64,000 bases of DNA, from contig JAAHGF010000008.1 in NCBI GenBank assembly GCA_010672585.1, positions 692,998 to 756,997 on the forward strand. Direction: 5' to 3'. The notes under the pieces were generated by a model. That model was not told the DNA's origin and ran no database searches. It saw only the letters and a program-made list of their open reading frames with translations. Source of the DNA: Okeania sp. SIO1I7. Its GTDB lineage: Bacteria > Cyanobacteriota > Cyanobacteriia > Cyanobacteriales > Microcoleaceae. The translations under genes and the position numbers were made by a program. This document shows, piece after piece, positions 17,881-26,514 of this stretch. Each line of letters opens with the position of its first letter. Positions within the stretch are counted from its first letter, which is position 1.

Positions 17881-19030
17881 TCTTTACTAATCCTTCAATA
17901 TGAATCTTTATAGTATGGCGTAGGATTCCTGCTTCTTTCAGATTGCCTCTTGACTAGACTTAAGTTGGTACTAACGAAACCCTAGAATTTCTCCCAAATA
18001 TATCAGCCAAGCTGGCTTCACAAGCGTTTCAGACTTGGTTGCTAGTCCAAGCCACGGTCTACCTGACCGCAAAGGTATGCCTATTTACTAGGCTTAGTGC
18101 AACTCAAAATTTTTTTATACAGTTCATCAGTTGCCAGTTACGTCTGTTTTAAAACACCTTTATTATAATTTGGTATTTTTTGATTGTAACAAGTTCACTT
18201 TTCCCATAAAACACCAAATTTATTTTAGTTTAAGTGTTTTGGGAAAAACTTAAAATCAAATCCTGAAAAATATGGTAGGTTTTGATTCTACCAATGTATC
18301 TATAAAGAGTATAGTATAGACTGGTATCAAGGTTAACAAACTATCATAGAATATTCAATTAAAGCCTTCTCTAAGTACAATGTCACTTTAGTTAGTTAAG
18401 TCCACCATACAATCTTTAAAGTATTAGCTTTGTTCATACTTTCTTTTATATCTTATTCTGTGTCAAGTAGTACATATAAAAATTAAAATACAAAGTGCGG
18501 AATCTTTTTTTAAAGTTAAGTTTTTCCCTATTCTCAAAAACTCTAGATATCTATCCATAACTTTAACTTTATCAAGCTGCAAATAACTAACTAAGCAAAC
18601 AAGTAACTATAATTTATCTTTATTCTTTTGGGTTTAATACCAGACCATCTACACGGCACGGTATTGAAAATTGGTTGGGGTTTGAGTCCCAATCCACTTT
18701 TTCTTCCTTCTTCCTTCTTCCTTCTTCAAGTGTACAGTACTTGATTTGGACGATAAATGTGATAAACAATTAAGCAATTAACTTCAGTAGCTTACGCTGA
18801 ATCTGTGATACTCTAATCATTAAAATCAAAAAAATTTTATCCGATCGAGCCTTAAGTGGCCATAAGGAACCGCCCAAACTAAAAAAAGCTCGGGCGGAGT
18901 GTGGTGTGAGGAGTGAACGGAAACATGCATCTCCGCTATTTCTATTGTGGCATTTCTTTTCAGATAATTCCAGGGTAATTTGTAAATTTCAAAACTATTT
19001 CACAAATTTTGTCAAGGGTATAAGATATCT
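17881..19030. other. Long gene-free spacer with decayed repeats
   Basis: No supported gene. It contains the GGTTTAATACC repeat type at 18630-18690, TTCTTCC heptads at 18703-18726, and a hairpin at 18867-18896 (CCGCCC...GGGCGG with an A-rich loop). The segment 18008-18085 (AAGCGTTTCAGACTTGGTTGC, CACGGTCTACCTGACCGC) looks like non-coding insertion-sequence flank. The trxA promoter must lie near 17881-18000; I see no clear boxes. Confidence 0.4.
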
Positions 19031-19330
19031 TAATTGACATCCTCTCCGCGCTCAAGCGACAGAGATTCCTACTGAGCCTTAGCTATTTAGGGGGTTGACG
19101 TTTTGCTGGTTCAGAGTTTCCGCTAACATTGGATGCTGCTAACTAATGCGTTAGTCTTACGCTTTTCTCCGCGTCCGCGCACGAGCTTCGGTTAGCGTAG
19201 CATTCCCATAGGAAAGCTCCTCCGGAGGAGGCGCAGCCCCCGGCAACTAATAATATTATAACATAATTTATTCAACCAAAAACGATCTAAAAGTCGCTCT
19301 ACAAGGGCGAGGTTTAAGACCCAATTTTCC
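19031..19330 (-). mobile_element. Internally deleted IS200/IS605 remnant
   Basis: TTGACATCCTCTCCGCGCTC at 19038 is the complement of a typical IS200/IS605 right end (GGAT-GTCAA after a hairpin). The other side has CTACAAGGGCGAGGTTTAAG near 19299-19318. In between are short inverted GC-rich blocks (CTCCTCCGGAGGAGGCGCAG, CGAGCTTCGGTTAGCG) and no reading frame. It lies directly behind the guaB3 stop codon. The call rests on end motifs only. Confidence 0.4.
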
Positions 19331-19341
19331 GGTCAGTAAAT

Positions 19342-20505
19342 CTACTTACCCATACCTAATTGTTGGGCTTTTTGATAAACTTTACCCTCAGTCAACAATG
19401 AAGGAGCAATAACTACCTCAACCTGCTGCATTTCTTTCAAATCTTTAGCTCCTAAAGTGGCCATACTCGTTTTAAGAGCGCCCAATAAATTATGTGTACC
19501 ATCGTCCAATAGTGCTGGACCACGCAGAATTTGCTTGATAGTGCCAGTAGTACCTACCCTGATCCGAGTGCCTCGTGGCAAAACGGGACTAGGAGTAGCC
19601 ATACCCCAATGATAGTCACGTCCAGGTGCTTCCGAAGCCCTAGCTATAGGCGAACCAATCATCACCCCATCAGCGCCACAAGCAATACATTTACAAATAT
19701 CTCCGCCAGTAATCAAGCCTCCGTCCGCAATAACTGGGACATAATTCCCAGTTTCTTGGTAATAATCATTTCGTGCTGCTGCACAGTCAGCTACAGCAGT
19801 AGCTTGGGGAACTCCTACACCTAAAACACCACGAGATGTACAGGCAGCACCAGGGCCAATACCTACTAGAACCCCTGCAGCCCCTACTTTCATTAAATTT
19901 AAGGCTACTTCATAAGTAACACAGTTACCTAAAACCACAGGTATAGGCATTTCTTGACAAAGCTTAAACAAATCGAGGTTTTCCACTGACTCTGGTGAAA
20001 GAAATGCAGTGGAAACAACTGTTGCCTGGACAAAAAATAAGTCTGCACCAGCATCAGCGACTACTTTTCCATATTTGAGTGCTCCCGCAGGTGTTAAGCT
20101 TACTGCTGCAATGCCACCTTGGCTTTTTATTTCCTTAATTCTCTGAGAAATTAATTCTGGTTGAATTGGAACTGCATAAAGTTCTTGCATTAAACCCACA
20201 AATTCATCTTTACCCACAGAGCTAATTTTTTCTAATATTGGCACTGGGTCAGGATAGCGAGTTTGAATACCTTCTAAGTTGAGGACTCCCATTGCTCCTA
20301 ACTCAGATAATAGAACAGCCATTTTGACATCAATCACTCCATCCATTGCACTAGCAATAATGGGAATTTCTCTTTCAATGCCACCAATGCTCCATCTAGT
20401 GTCTGCTAAACTTGGATCGAGTGTCCGTCCCCCAGGAACTAGGGCAATTTCATCAATTCCGTAAGCTCTGCGAGCTGTTTTTCCACGTCCAATAAATATA
20501 TCCAC
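19342..20505 (-). CDS. guaB3: GuaB3-type IMP dehydrogenase
   Basis: This 387-aa TIM-barrel protein has the IMPDH active-site loop GIGPGAACTSRGV (Cys in ACTSR), the phosphate loop CGADGVMIGSPIA and the flap region DYHWGMATPSP. It lacks the CBS (Bateman) insert of ordinary GuaB, and its N-terminus (GRGKTARRAYGIDEIALVPG) is that of the GuaB3 class found in cyanobacteria and actinobacteria. It should oxidise IMP to XMP with NAD+ on the way to GMP. Its length is normal for the class. It is transcribed alone; the 450 bp upstream contain two small mobile elements. Confidence 0.9.
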   Translation of the reverse strand: MDIFIGRGKTARRAYGIDEIALVPGGRTLDPSLADTRWSIGGIEREIPIIASAMDGVIDVKMAVLLSELGAMGVLNLEGIQTRYPDPVPILEKISSVGKDEFVGLMQELYAVPIQPELISQRIKEIKSQGGIAAVSLTPAGALKYGKVVADAGADLFFVQATVVSTAFLSPESVENLDLFKLCQEMPIPVVLGNCVTYEVALNLMKVGAAGVLVGIGPGAACTSRGVLGVGVPQATAVADCAAARNDYYQETGNYVPVIADGGLITGGDICKCIACGADGVMIGSPIARASEAPGRDYHWGMATPSPVLPRGTRIRVGTTGTIKQILRGPALLDDGTHNLLGALKTSMATLGAKDLKEMQQVEVVIAPSLLTEGKVYQKAQQLGMGK

Positions 20506-20711
20506 TACTTTTCTATTCCCAAGACCATTTTAGTTAGGGTATCAAATTCAGAGGAGTATTGGTCGTTAAGCTAAAAGTCTAAATATTTAAGACAAACGCG
20601 AAAAATTTTGCTTGGTACACAGTATGTTGATAATTGACGATTTACCGAATTTTCAACATGAAAAAAGCCTAAACTCACCTAAAATCAAACCAAGTCAACT
20701 CAAAAATAATT

Positions 20712-20800
20712 AGGACTTACGCAGATACGCTATATATAGCGCTCAAAACTATTGTCCAACAGTTGCTTTACTCTATAAATAGTGCCTTTGCGTAAGTCCT
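20712..20800. mobile_element. AGGACTTACGCA inverted-repeat element (89 bp)
   Basis: The termini AGGACTTACGCA...TGCGTAAGTCCT are perfect inverted repeats. Inside are GCTATATATAGCGCT and ACTATTGTCCAACAGT palindromes. The four tandem units at 54497-55135 each contain a reverse-complement relative. Longer relatives with the same ends lie at 30995-31109, 42203-42315 and 56665-56799. Confidence 0.8.
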
Positions 20801-20863
20801 GATAATATTACTAATTTTTGCAACTAGACACTAGGTGTTCTGTAGCTGTAAATTTTGATGGTT

Positions 20864-20912
20864 TGTTGACATCCTCCCGACGCTGACCTGACGGTACAGC
20901 GCGGGATTCCTA
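20864..20912 (-). other. IS200/IS605 right-end hairpin remnant
   Basis: TTGACATCCTCCCGACGCTG followed by CAGCGCGGGATTCC folds as a hairpin (CCCG-CGCTG / CAGCG-CGGG). On the minus strand it reads GGAATCCCGCG...GGGAGGATGTCAA, the usual 3' terminus of cyanobacterial tnpB elements. No tnpA or tnpB is attached. It sits 50 bp before the phzF start and could affect its leader. Confidence 0.5.
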
Positions 20913-20960
20913 TCCATCAATAAATTCGATCAAATTTCAACCTAAAAGTAACAAAATACT

Positions 20961-21833
20961 ATGAATTTTTACATTGTAGATGTATTTGCTGAAACTAAAT
21001 ATGCTGGTAATCAACTGGCTGTGTTTAAAGGTTCTGAAGTTGAGAATCTTTCTGATAATGAAATGTTGCAAATTGCTAGAGAGATGAATTATTCAGAAAC
21101 TACTTTTATTTTATCTTCAAAGCAACGAAATGACGGTTATGATGTGCGGATATTTACTCCTACTAAAGAATTGCCTTTTGCTGGTCATCCAACATTAGGT
21201 ACTGCGTATATTATTCAACGAGAAATCATTAAAAATTCGGTTGAAAAAGTGATTTTAAATCTGGCTGTAGGACAAATCACTGTTAGTTGGGAAGGTGAAG
21301 TTTTATGGATGGGTCAAAATGTGCCTACTTTTGCTGAAAAATATCAAATTGAATTTTTAGCAGAGGTATTAAATTTAGAGGTGGGTGATATAGATATGAG
21401 GTTTCCTATTCAGGAAGTTTCGACAGGGATGCCTTTTATTATTGTGCCTTTGAAAAGTCTCAAGGCATTGAAGAAAGCTAAAGTAAATTTGGATAAATAT
21501 TATCAGTTTATTCAGATAGCAAAAGTGACAGAGATTTTAATATTTTGCCCAGAGACATACAATAGTATTAATAATTTAAGTGTGAGAATGTTTGCACCAT
21601 ATTTAGGAATTACTGAAGACCCGGCAACGGGCAGTGCTAATGGTTGTTTGGCAGGATATTTAGCCGAGTATAATTATTTTGGTGAGGCAAAAATTAATAT
21701 TAGGGTAGAACAGGGATATGAAATTAATCGACCTTCTTTATTATTGTTACAAGCAGAGAAAAAAGTAGAGGGAATAGAAGTATTTGTTGGTGGTAAAGTT
21801 ATCATGGTCGCTCAAGGAAAATTTGTTGCTTAA
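20961..21833 (+). CDS. PhzF-family isomerase/epimerase-like protein
   Basis: This is a 290-aa protein of normal PhzF length with a two-lobed fold. Visible family motifs are the N-terminal YIVDVFAETKYAGNQLAV, the catalytic Glu46 in MNYSETTFI, LPFAGHPTLGTAY (about 76-88), and the second-lobe EDPATGSANGCLAGYL (about 219-234). PhzF itself isomerises a dihydro-hydroxyanthranilate in phenazine synthesis. Most cyanobacterial members have no phenazine genes nearby and an unknown substrate, as here. It is transcribed alone, and a 7-bp repeat array starts a few bases after its stop codon. Confidence 0.85.
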   Translation: MNFYIVDVFAETKYAGNQLAVFKGSEVENLSDNEMLQIAREMNYSETTFILSSKQRNDGYDVRIFTPTKELPFAGHPTLGTAYIIQREIIKNSVEKVILNLAVGQITVSWEGEVLWMGQNVPTFAEKYQIEFLAEVLNLEVGDIDMRFPIQEVSTGMPFIIVPLKSLKALKKAKVNLDKYYQFIQIAKVTEILIFCPETYNSINNLSVRMFAPYLGITEDPATGSANGCLAGYLAEYNYFGEAKINIRVEQGYEINRPSLLLLQAEKKVEGIEVFVGGKVIMVAQGKFVA

Positions 21834-22340
21834 ATCAGGAAGAAGGAAGAAGAAAGAAGGAAGAAGGAAGAAGGAAGAAGGAAGAAGGAAAAAGTGGATG
21901 GGGACTTAAATAGTAACAAGCTTGTCAACACCCTATAGACGGCGGGGTATTCAACCATTTCTCAAAAATTTTTCTACATTTTATTAAGCTTGCAAGTAGG
22001 GGAGTAGGGGAGTAGGGAGTAGGGAGCAGAAAAATGCTTTTTGGTATAACTCCTAATTCCCAGAAAAAGGCTATTAATACACAATTTTTTTTTGAATTTT
22101 GGTAATAATTCAGCGGTCAGCTATCAACTATCAGCTATTAGTTATCAGTTATTAACTTATTATCGCATCGAAAGAGGGATTAGTCTCCAAAGAGAATTAA
22201 AAGTTACGTTTGCTTTCGCATTCCGCACCGAAAGAAAAAGGTTATCAGCTAATCTTAGTAGTTGTTTGAATATATTCAAAAGCTGTTTGCGTAGCATTCC
22301 GTAGGAAATGCTTACGAATTTTGTATAATCTTACTTCAGC
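21834..22340. repeat. 7-bp arrays and mixed intergenic repeats
   Basis: Bases 21838-21892 are GGAAGAA tandem 7-mers. Bases 21995-22030 are GGGGAGTA-type 8-mers. Bases 22110-22160 are CAGCTAT/CAGTTAT 7-mers of the GTAAGCATTCAGC element type, whose other end (GTAGCATTCCGTAGGAAATGCTTACG) lies at 22288-22317. No gene can be supported. Confidence 0.6.
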
Positions 22341-23294
22341 TTAAGTGGTAACTAACCAAGAATTACTATTAATTTTTTCACGAATTTCTATCGCTTGTTG
22401 ATGATAATTCTTAGCTTGCATTTCTTGCCCTATATTTTGGTAAACTTTTTCGATTAAATCAAGAGTTTTTACTAAATCTTTACCATATTCAGCAAAAATA
22501 CTTCTGCGAAATCCATCTTTTTCTTTCTGTTCATAAGTTGCCTTTTTGTGAGGATATATATGGCTAGAATGATGATTTTTTTCTACTTTAGGAATATTAT
22601 TTACTGTTAGTGCTAACCGATCTAGAGAATCTTCCCATAGCTTTTGCCTAATCTCTAAAGCAAGTTCTAAAAAGGCTTTAGCTTGACGAGGTCTACTGAT
22701 GAGAAAATATGCTTCTCCCATATTATGTAGTGCAATTGATTCGTTGATTTGGATTGTCAATTTATCATTTTTTGCCGATTGAGCAAGCTTTTGGAAAATA
22801 TTTAAAGATTTGCGAGAATACTCTAGGGATTGAGCGGATAATTCAGTTAAATTATAAATCGTGCTAATGTGATTAATTGTTTTGCCGATACCTACTATAT
22901 CTTTGAGTTTACTAAATGTTATTAGAGCTTGTGAATAACACTTCAAAGCAGAAGTATATTCTTTTAAAAGATAATAAATTTCTCCTTTTTCATTATATAT
23001 GGTGGCAATTTTTGCTTTGTTTCCTATTTTTTTTGCTAATTCTAAGGCTAGTTCTAGATATTTAAGAGCATTGGCATATTCTCCTATTTTACAGTGAACT
23101 AATCCAATCCTATAGACAATATTGAGCCTTTGTTCCTGGTTATTAATTAATCTAGTAATTTCTAAAGCTCTTTGAAAAATTTTTAATGCAGTTTCTAGTT
23201 GACCTATACTATAGAAGCGATCGCCTGTTTGAGATAGATGTTTTAATTCATTTTGATGGCTAGGATAAGATTTCATAGTATTGCTCCCTGTCAT
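22341..23294 (-). CDS. TPR-repeat protein (tandem paralogue 1)
   Basis: This 317-aa protein consists of tetratricopeptide-type helical repeats: about five in residues 17-200 (YSIGQLETALKIFQRALEI, GEYANALKYLELALELAKKI, KEYTSALKCYSQALITF), then a linker and a last repeat. It shares an N-terminal KHLSQTGDR motif and overall layout with the gene immediately upstream. There is no signal peptide or enzyme domain, so it is probably a cytoplasmic scaffold with unknown partners. An 18-bp tandem duplication around the start (CAGGGAACAATGCTATGA / CAGGGAGCAATACTATGA) gives two possible starts, at 23294 and 23276, each with its own ribosome site. Confidence 0.7.
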   Translation of the reverse strand: MTGSNTMKSYPSHQNELKHLSQTGDRFYSIGQLETALKIFQRALEITRLINNQEQRLNIVYRIGLVHCKIGEYANALKYLELALELAKKIGNKAKIATIYNEKGEIYYLLKEYTSALKCYSQALITFSKLKDIVGIGKTINHISTIYNLTELSAQSLEYSRKSLNIFQKLAQSAKNDKLTIQINESIALHNMGEAYFLISRPRQAKAFLELALEIRQKLWEDSLDRLALTVNNIPKVEKNHHSSHIYPHKKATYEQKEKDGFRRSIFAEYGKDLVKTLDLIEKVYQNIGQEMQAKNYHQQAIEIREKINSNSWLVTT

Positions 23295-23458
23295 AGCATT
23301 GTTCCCTGATTAAAGTTAATTTTTTGATCGATGCACTGTTTAATTATAAAGTAGTTACCCTACTACTATATAAATATTTGGAAAAAAATAACTACTTATG
23401 AACTACATTTTATGAAAATTTTATGAAAAATATTGCCTACTAATCTGATAAGTTATTT

Positions 23459-24430
23459 TCACGCATAATGACAAGAAAATCTTAAATAAAAGGGCAAAAT
23501 ATAGGTATTGTAAATTACATATTTTTCTCCACAAGTTTCCCAAATTTCAAGTTTTTGTTGGCGATACTTCTCTGCTTTTTGCAGTTGACCTATGTGGCGA
23601 TAAACTTTCTCGATTAAATTCATAGTATTGGCTAAGTCTGCTCCATGTTGGCAGATAATACTTTGACTCAAGCAAATTTTTTCTTGTTGAAGCAGTTGGT
23701 TTGTTTGAGATGATTTTTTACTGTTAGGATAATTATTGTGGAGAATATTTTTATCTAAAGAATCTGGAGTTTGACTAAATTTATTCAAAGTTACTTTGCA
23801 AATTTTCTGACGAATAGCTACAGTAAGTTCTAGAATTTCTTTTGCTTGGGTATATCGACCCATCCACAAGTAAGCTTCTCCTATATTAGAAAGAGCTGTA
23901 GCAATGTTAATTTGGCAAGCTAATTTATCTAATTCTGATTTTCTTTCAAGTTTATGGAAAATTTCTAGAGATTTTTGACAACAGTTAAGAGTTTTTTCAA
24001 ATAACCCTAGTAAATTGTATATTTCCCCTAAATGATTAAGAATTATACCAATGCCTAATAAATTAGAAAAATATTGGGCAATTTCTAAAGCTTGAGCATA
24101 GTATCTTAAGGCAGATGTATATTCTATAGATAAACAATATGTTTCGCCAATATCATTCAAAATCATTACAACTAGATTTTGGTCGCCAATTTCTTGAGCA
24201 AGTTGTAAGGCTAAATTGAGATATTTTAAAGCACAATCATATTTTTCCAGACCACGATAAACTAATCCAATGCGGTTTAAAATATTTATTTGTTGCTCAG
24301 ATGTGAGGACAATTTTTAATGCTTCCTGAAAAGTATTTAATGCAATTTCAAATTGTCCCAGATCGAATAAGCGATCGCCTGTTTGAGATAGTTGTTTTAG
24401 TTTTGTGGAATGGATAGCAGTGGACCCCAT
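23459..24430 (-). CDS. TPR-repeat protein (tandem paralogue 2)
   Basis: This 323-aa TPR protein is paralogous to its downstream neighbour (LKQLSQTGDRLFDLGQFEIALNTF...). TPR units are visible at about residues 16-50, 58-90, 98-130, 138-172 and 184-215, followed by a charged linker and a final helical repeat near 270-300. A good ribosome site (GGAGGAACTACTT-ATG) precedes the start. The pair is separated by 164 bp. The C-terminal 20 residues (YNTYILPFYLRFSCHYA) do not match the paralogue and may be a changed end. Function is unknown; TPR pairs of this kind are frequent in Trichodesmium-like genomes. Confidence 0.7.
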   Translation of the reverse strand: MGSTAIHSTKLKQLSQTGDRLFDLGQFEIALNTFQEALKIVLTSEQQINILNRIGLVYRGLEKYDCALKYLNLALQLAQEIGDQNLVVMILNDIGETYCLSIEYTSALRYYAQALEIAQYFSNLLGIGIILNHLGEIYNLLGLFEKTLNCCQKSLEIFHKLERKSELDKLACQINIATALSNIGEAYLWMGRYTQAKEILELTVAIRQKICKVTLNKFSQTPDSLDKNILHNNYPNSKKSSQTNQLLQQEKICLSQSIICQHGADLANTMNLIEKVYRHIGQLQKAEKYRQQKLEIWETCGEKYVIYNTYILPFYLRFSCHYA

Positions 24431-24499
24431 AAGTAGTTCCTCCAGAAGAGTGCTGTAATTTTCCGGTTGTAAACTACTCTATTTCTCAAATTTGGCAGG

Positions 24500-24856
24500 T
24501 TATGCATACATTCACGCAAGTCAAAAGTCAAAAGTTAAAAGTCAAAAGTTAGATTCGATCAGCTCAAAACACGGAAGTTATAAGTCAAAAGTTAAAAGTT
24601 AAAAATTATAAGTTAAAAGTTATAAGTTATAAGTCAATTGAGCATTATTGTTGCAAAATTGGATAATGCCAAACCGATAAAAATTATCTTTTCTTTTGCG
24701 GGTTCAATACCCCACCGTCTAAACGGTGCTTAAAATTGTTTGGGGTTTGTAGACACTAATGTGGTCAGTTGTTGACTATCCATCAGCAATTGTCCCTTCT
24801 GCCTTCTGCCTTCTGCCTTCTGCCTTCTGTCTTCTGCCTTCTTCCTTCTTCCTTCT
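24500..24856. repeat. 7-bp arrays plus GTAGACAC repeat
   Basis: Bases 24517-24640 are loose AGTCAAA/AGTTAAA/AGTTATA 7-mers. Bases 24690-24785 carry the GGTTCAATACCCCACCGTC..GTAGACACTAATGTGG repeat also found at 9535-9616. Bases 24793-24855 are CTTCTGC then CTTCTTC 7-mers that end at the stop codon of the DUF1822 gene. No gene is seen. Confidence 0.65.
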
Positions 24857-26254
24857 TTAAGGATTAAATTCAAAAGGGGGAAAAGTTTCCTGATTTTCTG
24901 GTGTCAAATAAACTGTAGCAATAAACTTCTCATTCCAACTTCCTACAACATTAGTAAATATATAAAAATCATCCTCATTGGAATTTAATTTCTGCTCAAC
25001 TAGAATTCCCTTTGCATCACTGACCCGTAATTTTATTTTTTCCGGTAAACCTATCCCTGTCGGTGTACTTAATATTAATAGCAGCATCCATTCTAATGTT
25101 GAATCTGAGACTAAAGACCAAGTTAAAGCATACAATCTTAAAGGAATTCCAGCTAATAATAAATCGTGATAAGCAACCCTCGCATGAGGAGGAATATATA
25201 CACCATTTTTGGTCAACTCTCTGATAATTCCAGCAATTTCTTCTGTAGGACAAGATATTCCTCTCATGGGAGATAGTGCCGATAATTCTGGTAATAAAAC
25301 CCAGGATAATTCATTGGCAAAATCATCTAATTCATTCTTTAACCAACGCCCCACATTAATTGTTGGTTCAGTCAAGAGATTAAGTAAATCTGGTAAATAT
25401 TTACTCAGGTTACTTAAAGAGTTTTCTGAATTTTCTGTAATTTCTACTAAATTATTTGGAATACTCCCCTGCTCTGTTTCTATTTGTAATTGCCAATTAT
25501 ATATCCAATTTAATAACTCCAAATTAGTGAGGATAGTTTTTCCCTGTTCCCAGTTAAAAAATTCCCATAAATTTTGTGCGGATAGCTGAGGTAATAATTT
25601 TGTTAATTCAGCTTTAGCTACAGCTAAATTATTTGACTTAGTTTGTACCTCTGGCAAGGAAATTCCTGCTACATCCAAACAACGAAGATAAAGTAATAAA
25701 TTATCTATTTCTGTATCAAACCAACTCCAGGGAATTTGATAATCCCAATCTTCATCTGGCATTAGATTAAGCTGTGTTTTATTGCGTATTAAATCTGCAT
25801 AAGAAATAAAACTATTAATCACAACTGTTTCTAACTCTTCTTGTACTTCTACTACTACATATAAATGATGGGCGAACTCTGGTAAATCTACTACTGCTCT
25901 AGGTAGACTAACTTCTTCATCTATAAAACTACCTTGAGTAATTAGACAAACTTTAAACTGATTAATATTCAGATTACAAACGGCTGGAATTGAGTTAGAA
26001 AGAACTGGATTAAAAATAGAAGCATCAGCAAAATTAACTGTTAAATTATCTGTGCCTCGTTCTTCTAACCATTGTTCAAATCCAAACAAAGCTAACCCAT
26101 TCAAATATGTTTGCCATTGTCGCAATTCGTTAGGGATTTGATTGCTAATTTTGATTGCTTGCTCAACTTTATCTGATGATAAATGAATAGATTCTGTAGC
26201 AATACCTTGAAAATCTAGCAAGTCTTCTAATTTATTAGTTAGTTCATTCTTCAT
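24857..26254 (-). CDS. DUF1822 family protein
   Basis: This 465-aa protein has the pattern of the cyanobacterial DUF1822 family: a conserved N-terminal domain (NQIPNELRQWQTYLNGLALFGFEQWLEERG), a beta-rich middle (VVDLPEFAHHLYVVVEVQEELE..) and a C-terminal beta domain (LRLYALTWSL, LLLILSTPTGIGLP, FIATVYLTPENQETFPPFEF). There is no signal peptide. Family function is unknown. As I recall from other cyanobacteria it tends to sit beside a sigma-like gene and CHAT or TPR proteins, as it does here: the gene upstream encodes a sigma-like HTH protein, and a TPR-CHAT gene lies 5 kb further on. The stop codon directly borders a CTTCTTC array. Confidence 0.75.
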   Translation of the reverse strand: MKNELTNKLEDLLDFQGIATESIHLSSDKVEQAIKISNQIPNELRQWQTYLNGLALFGFEQWLEERGTDNLTVNFADASIFNPVLSNSIPAVCNLNINQFKVCLITQGSFIDEEVSLPRAVVDLPEFAHHLYVVVEVQEELETVVINSFISYADLIRNKTQLNLMPDEDWDYQIPWSWFDTEIDNLLLYLRCLDVAGISLPEVQTKSNNLAVAKAELTKLLPQLSAQNLWEFFNWEQGKTILTNLELLNWIYNWQLQIETEQGSIPNNLVEITENSENSLSNLSKYLPDLLNLLTEPTINVGRWLKNELDDFANELSWVLLPELSALSPMRGISCPTEEIAGIIRELTKNGVYIPPHARVAYHDLLLAGIPLRLYALTWSLVSDSTLEWMLLLILSTPTGIGLPEKIKLRVSDAKGILVEQKLNSNEDDFYIFTNVVGSWNEKFIATVYLTPENQETFPPFEFNP

Positions 26255-26309
26255 TTTAAGTTTTCCTTGATAATAAGCTTTATATTTTATTTTGCGAGTT
26301 TAATACCCC

Positions 26310-26482
26310 ACCTTCATTTCAGTTATCAGTTATCAGTTATCAGTTATCAGTACCTTTTTTTATCTCCTTAAAAGAGGAGGCGTAACTACTCAATTTTTCG
26401 GTCAATGGGTGCGTTGAAAAATGTTTAGGGTTTTAATTAGAGGTAATTATCCATTATCCATTATCCATTATCCATTAATGAA
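26310..26482. repeat. TCAGTTA heptads and right end of a TTAC-type element
   Basis: TCAGTTA 7-mers run at 26319-26350. Bases 26436-26482 (GAGGTAATTATCCATTATCC...TTAATGAA) are the right end of the TTAC element family. At 26390-26402 ATTTTTCGGTCAA looks like the inverted left end of another member. So this spacer between DUF1822 and the sigma-like gene probably holds two partial copies. Confidence 0.6.
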
Positions 26483-26514
26483 CCTTCTGCCTTCTTCAAG
26501 ATAAATTACAATAA

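Noticed and set aside
21838-21892. Regular repeats could suggest a CRISPR array
   Set aside because: The period is 7 bp with no spacers. The same holds for all other tandem arrays in the window, and no cas gene is present.
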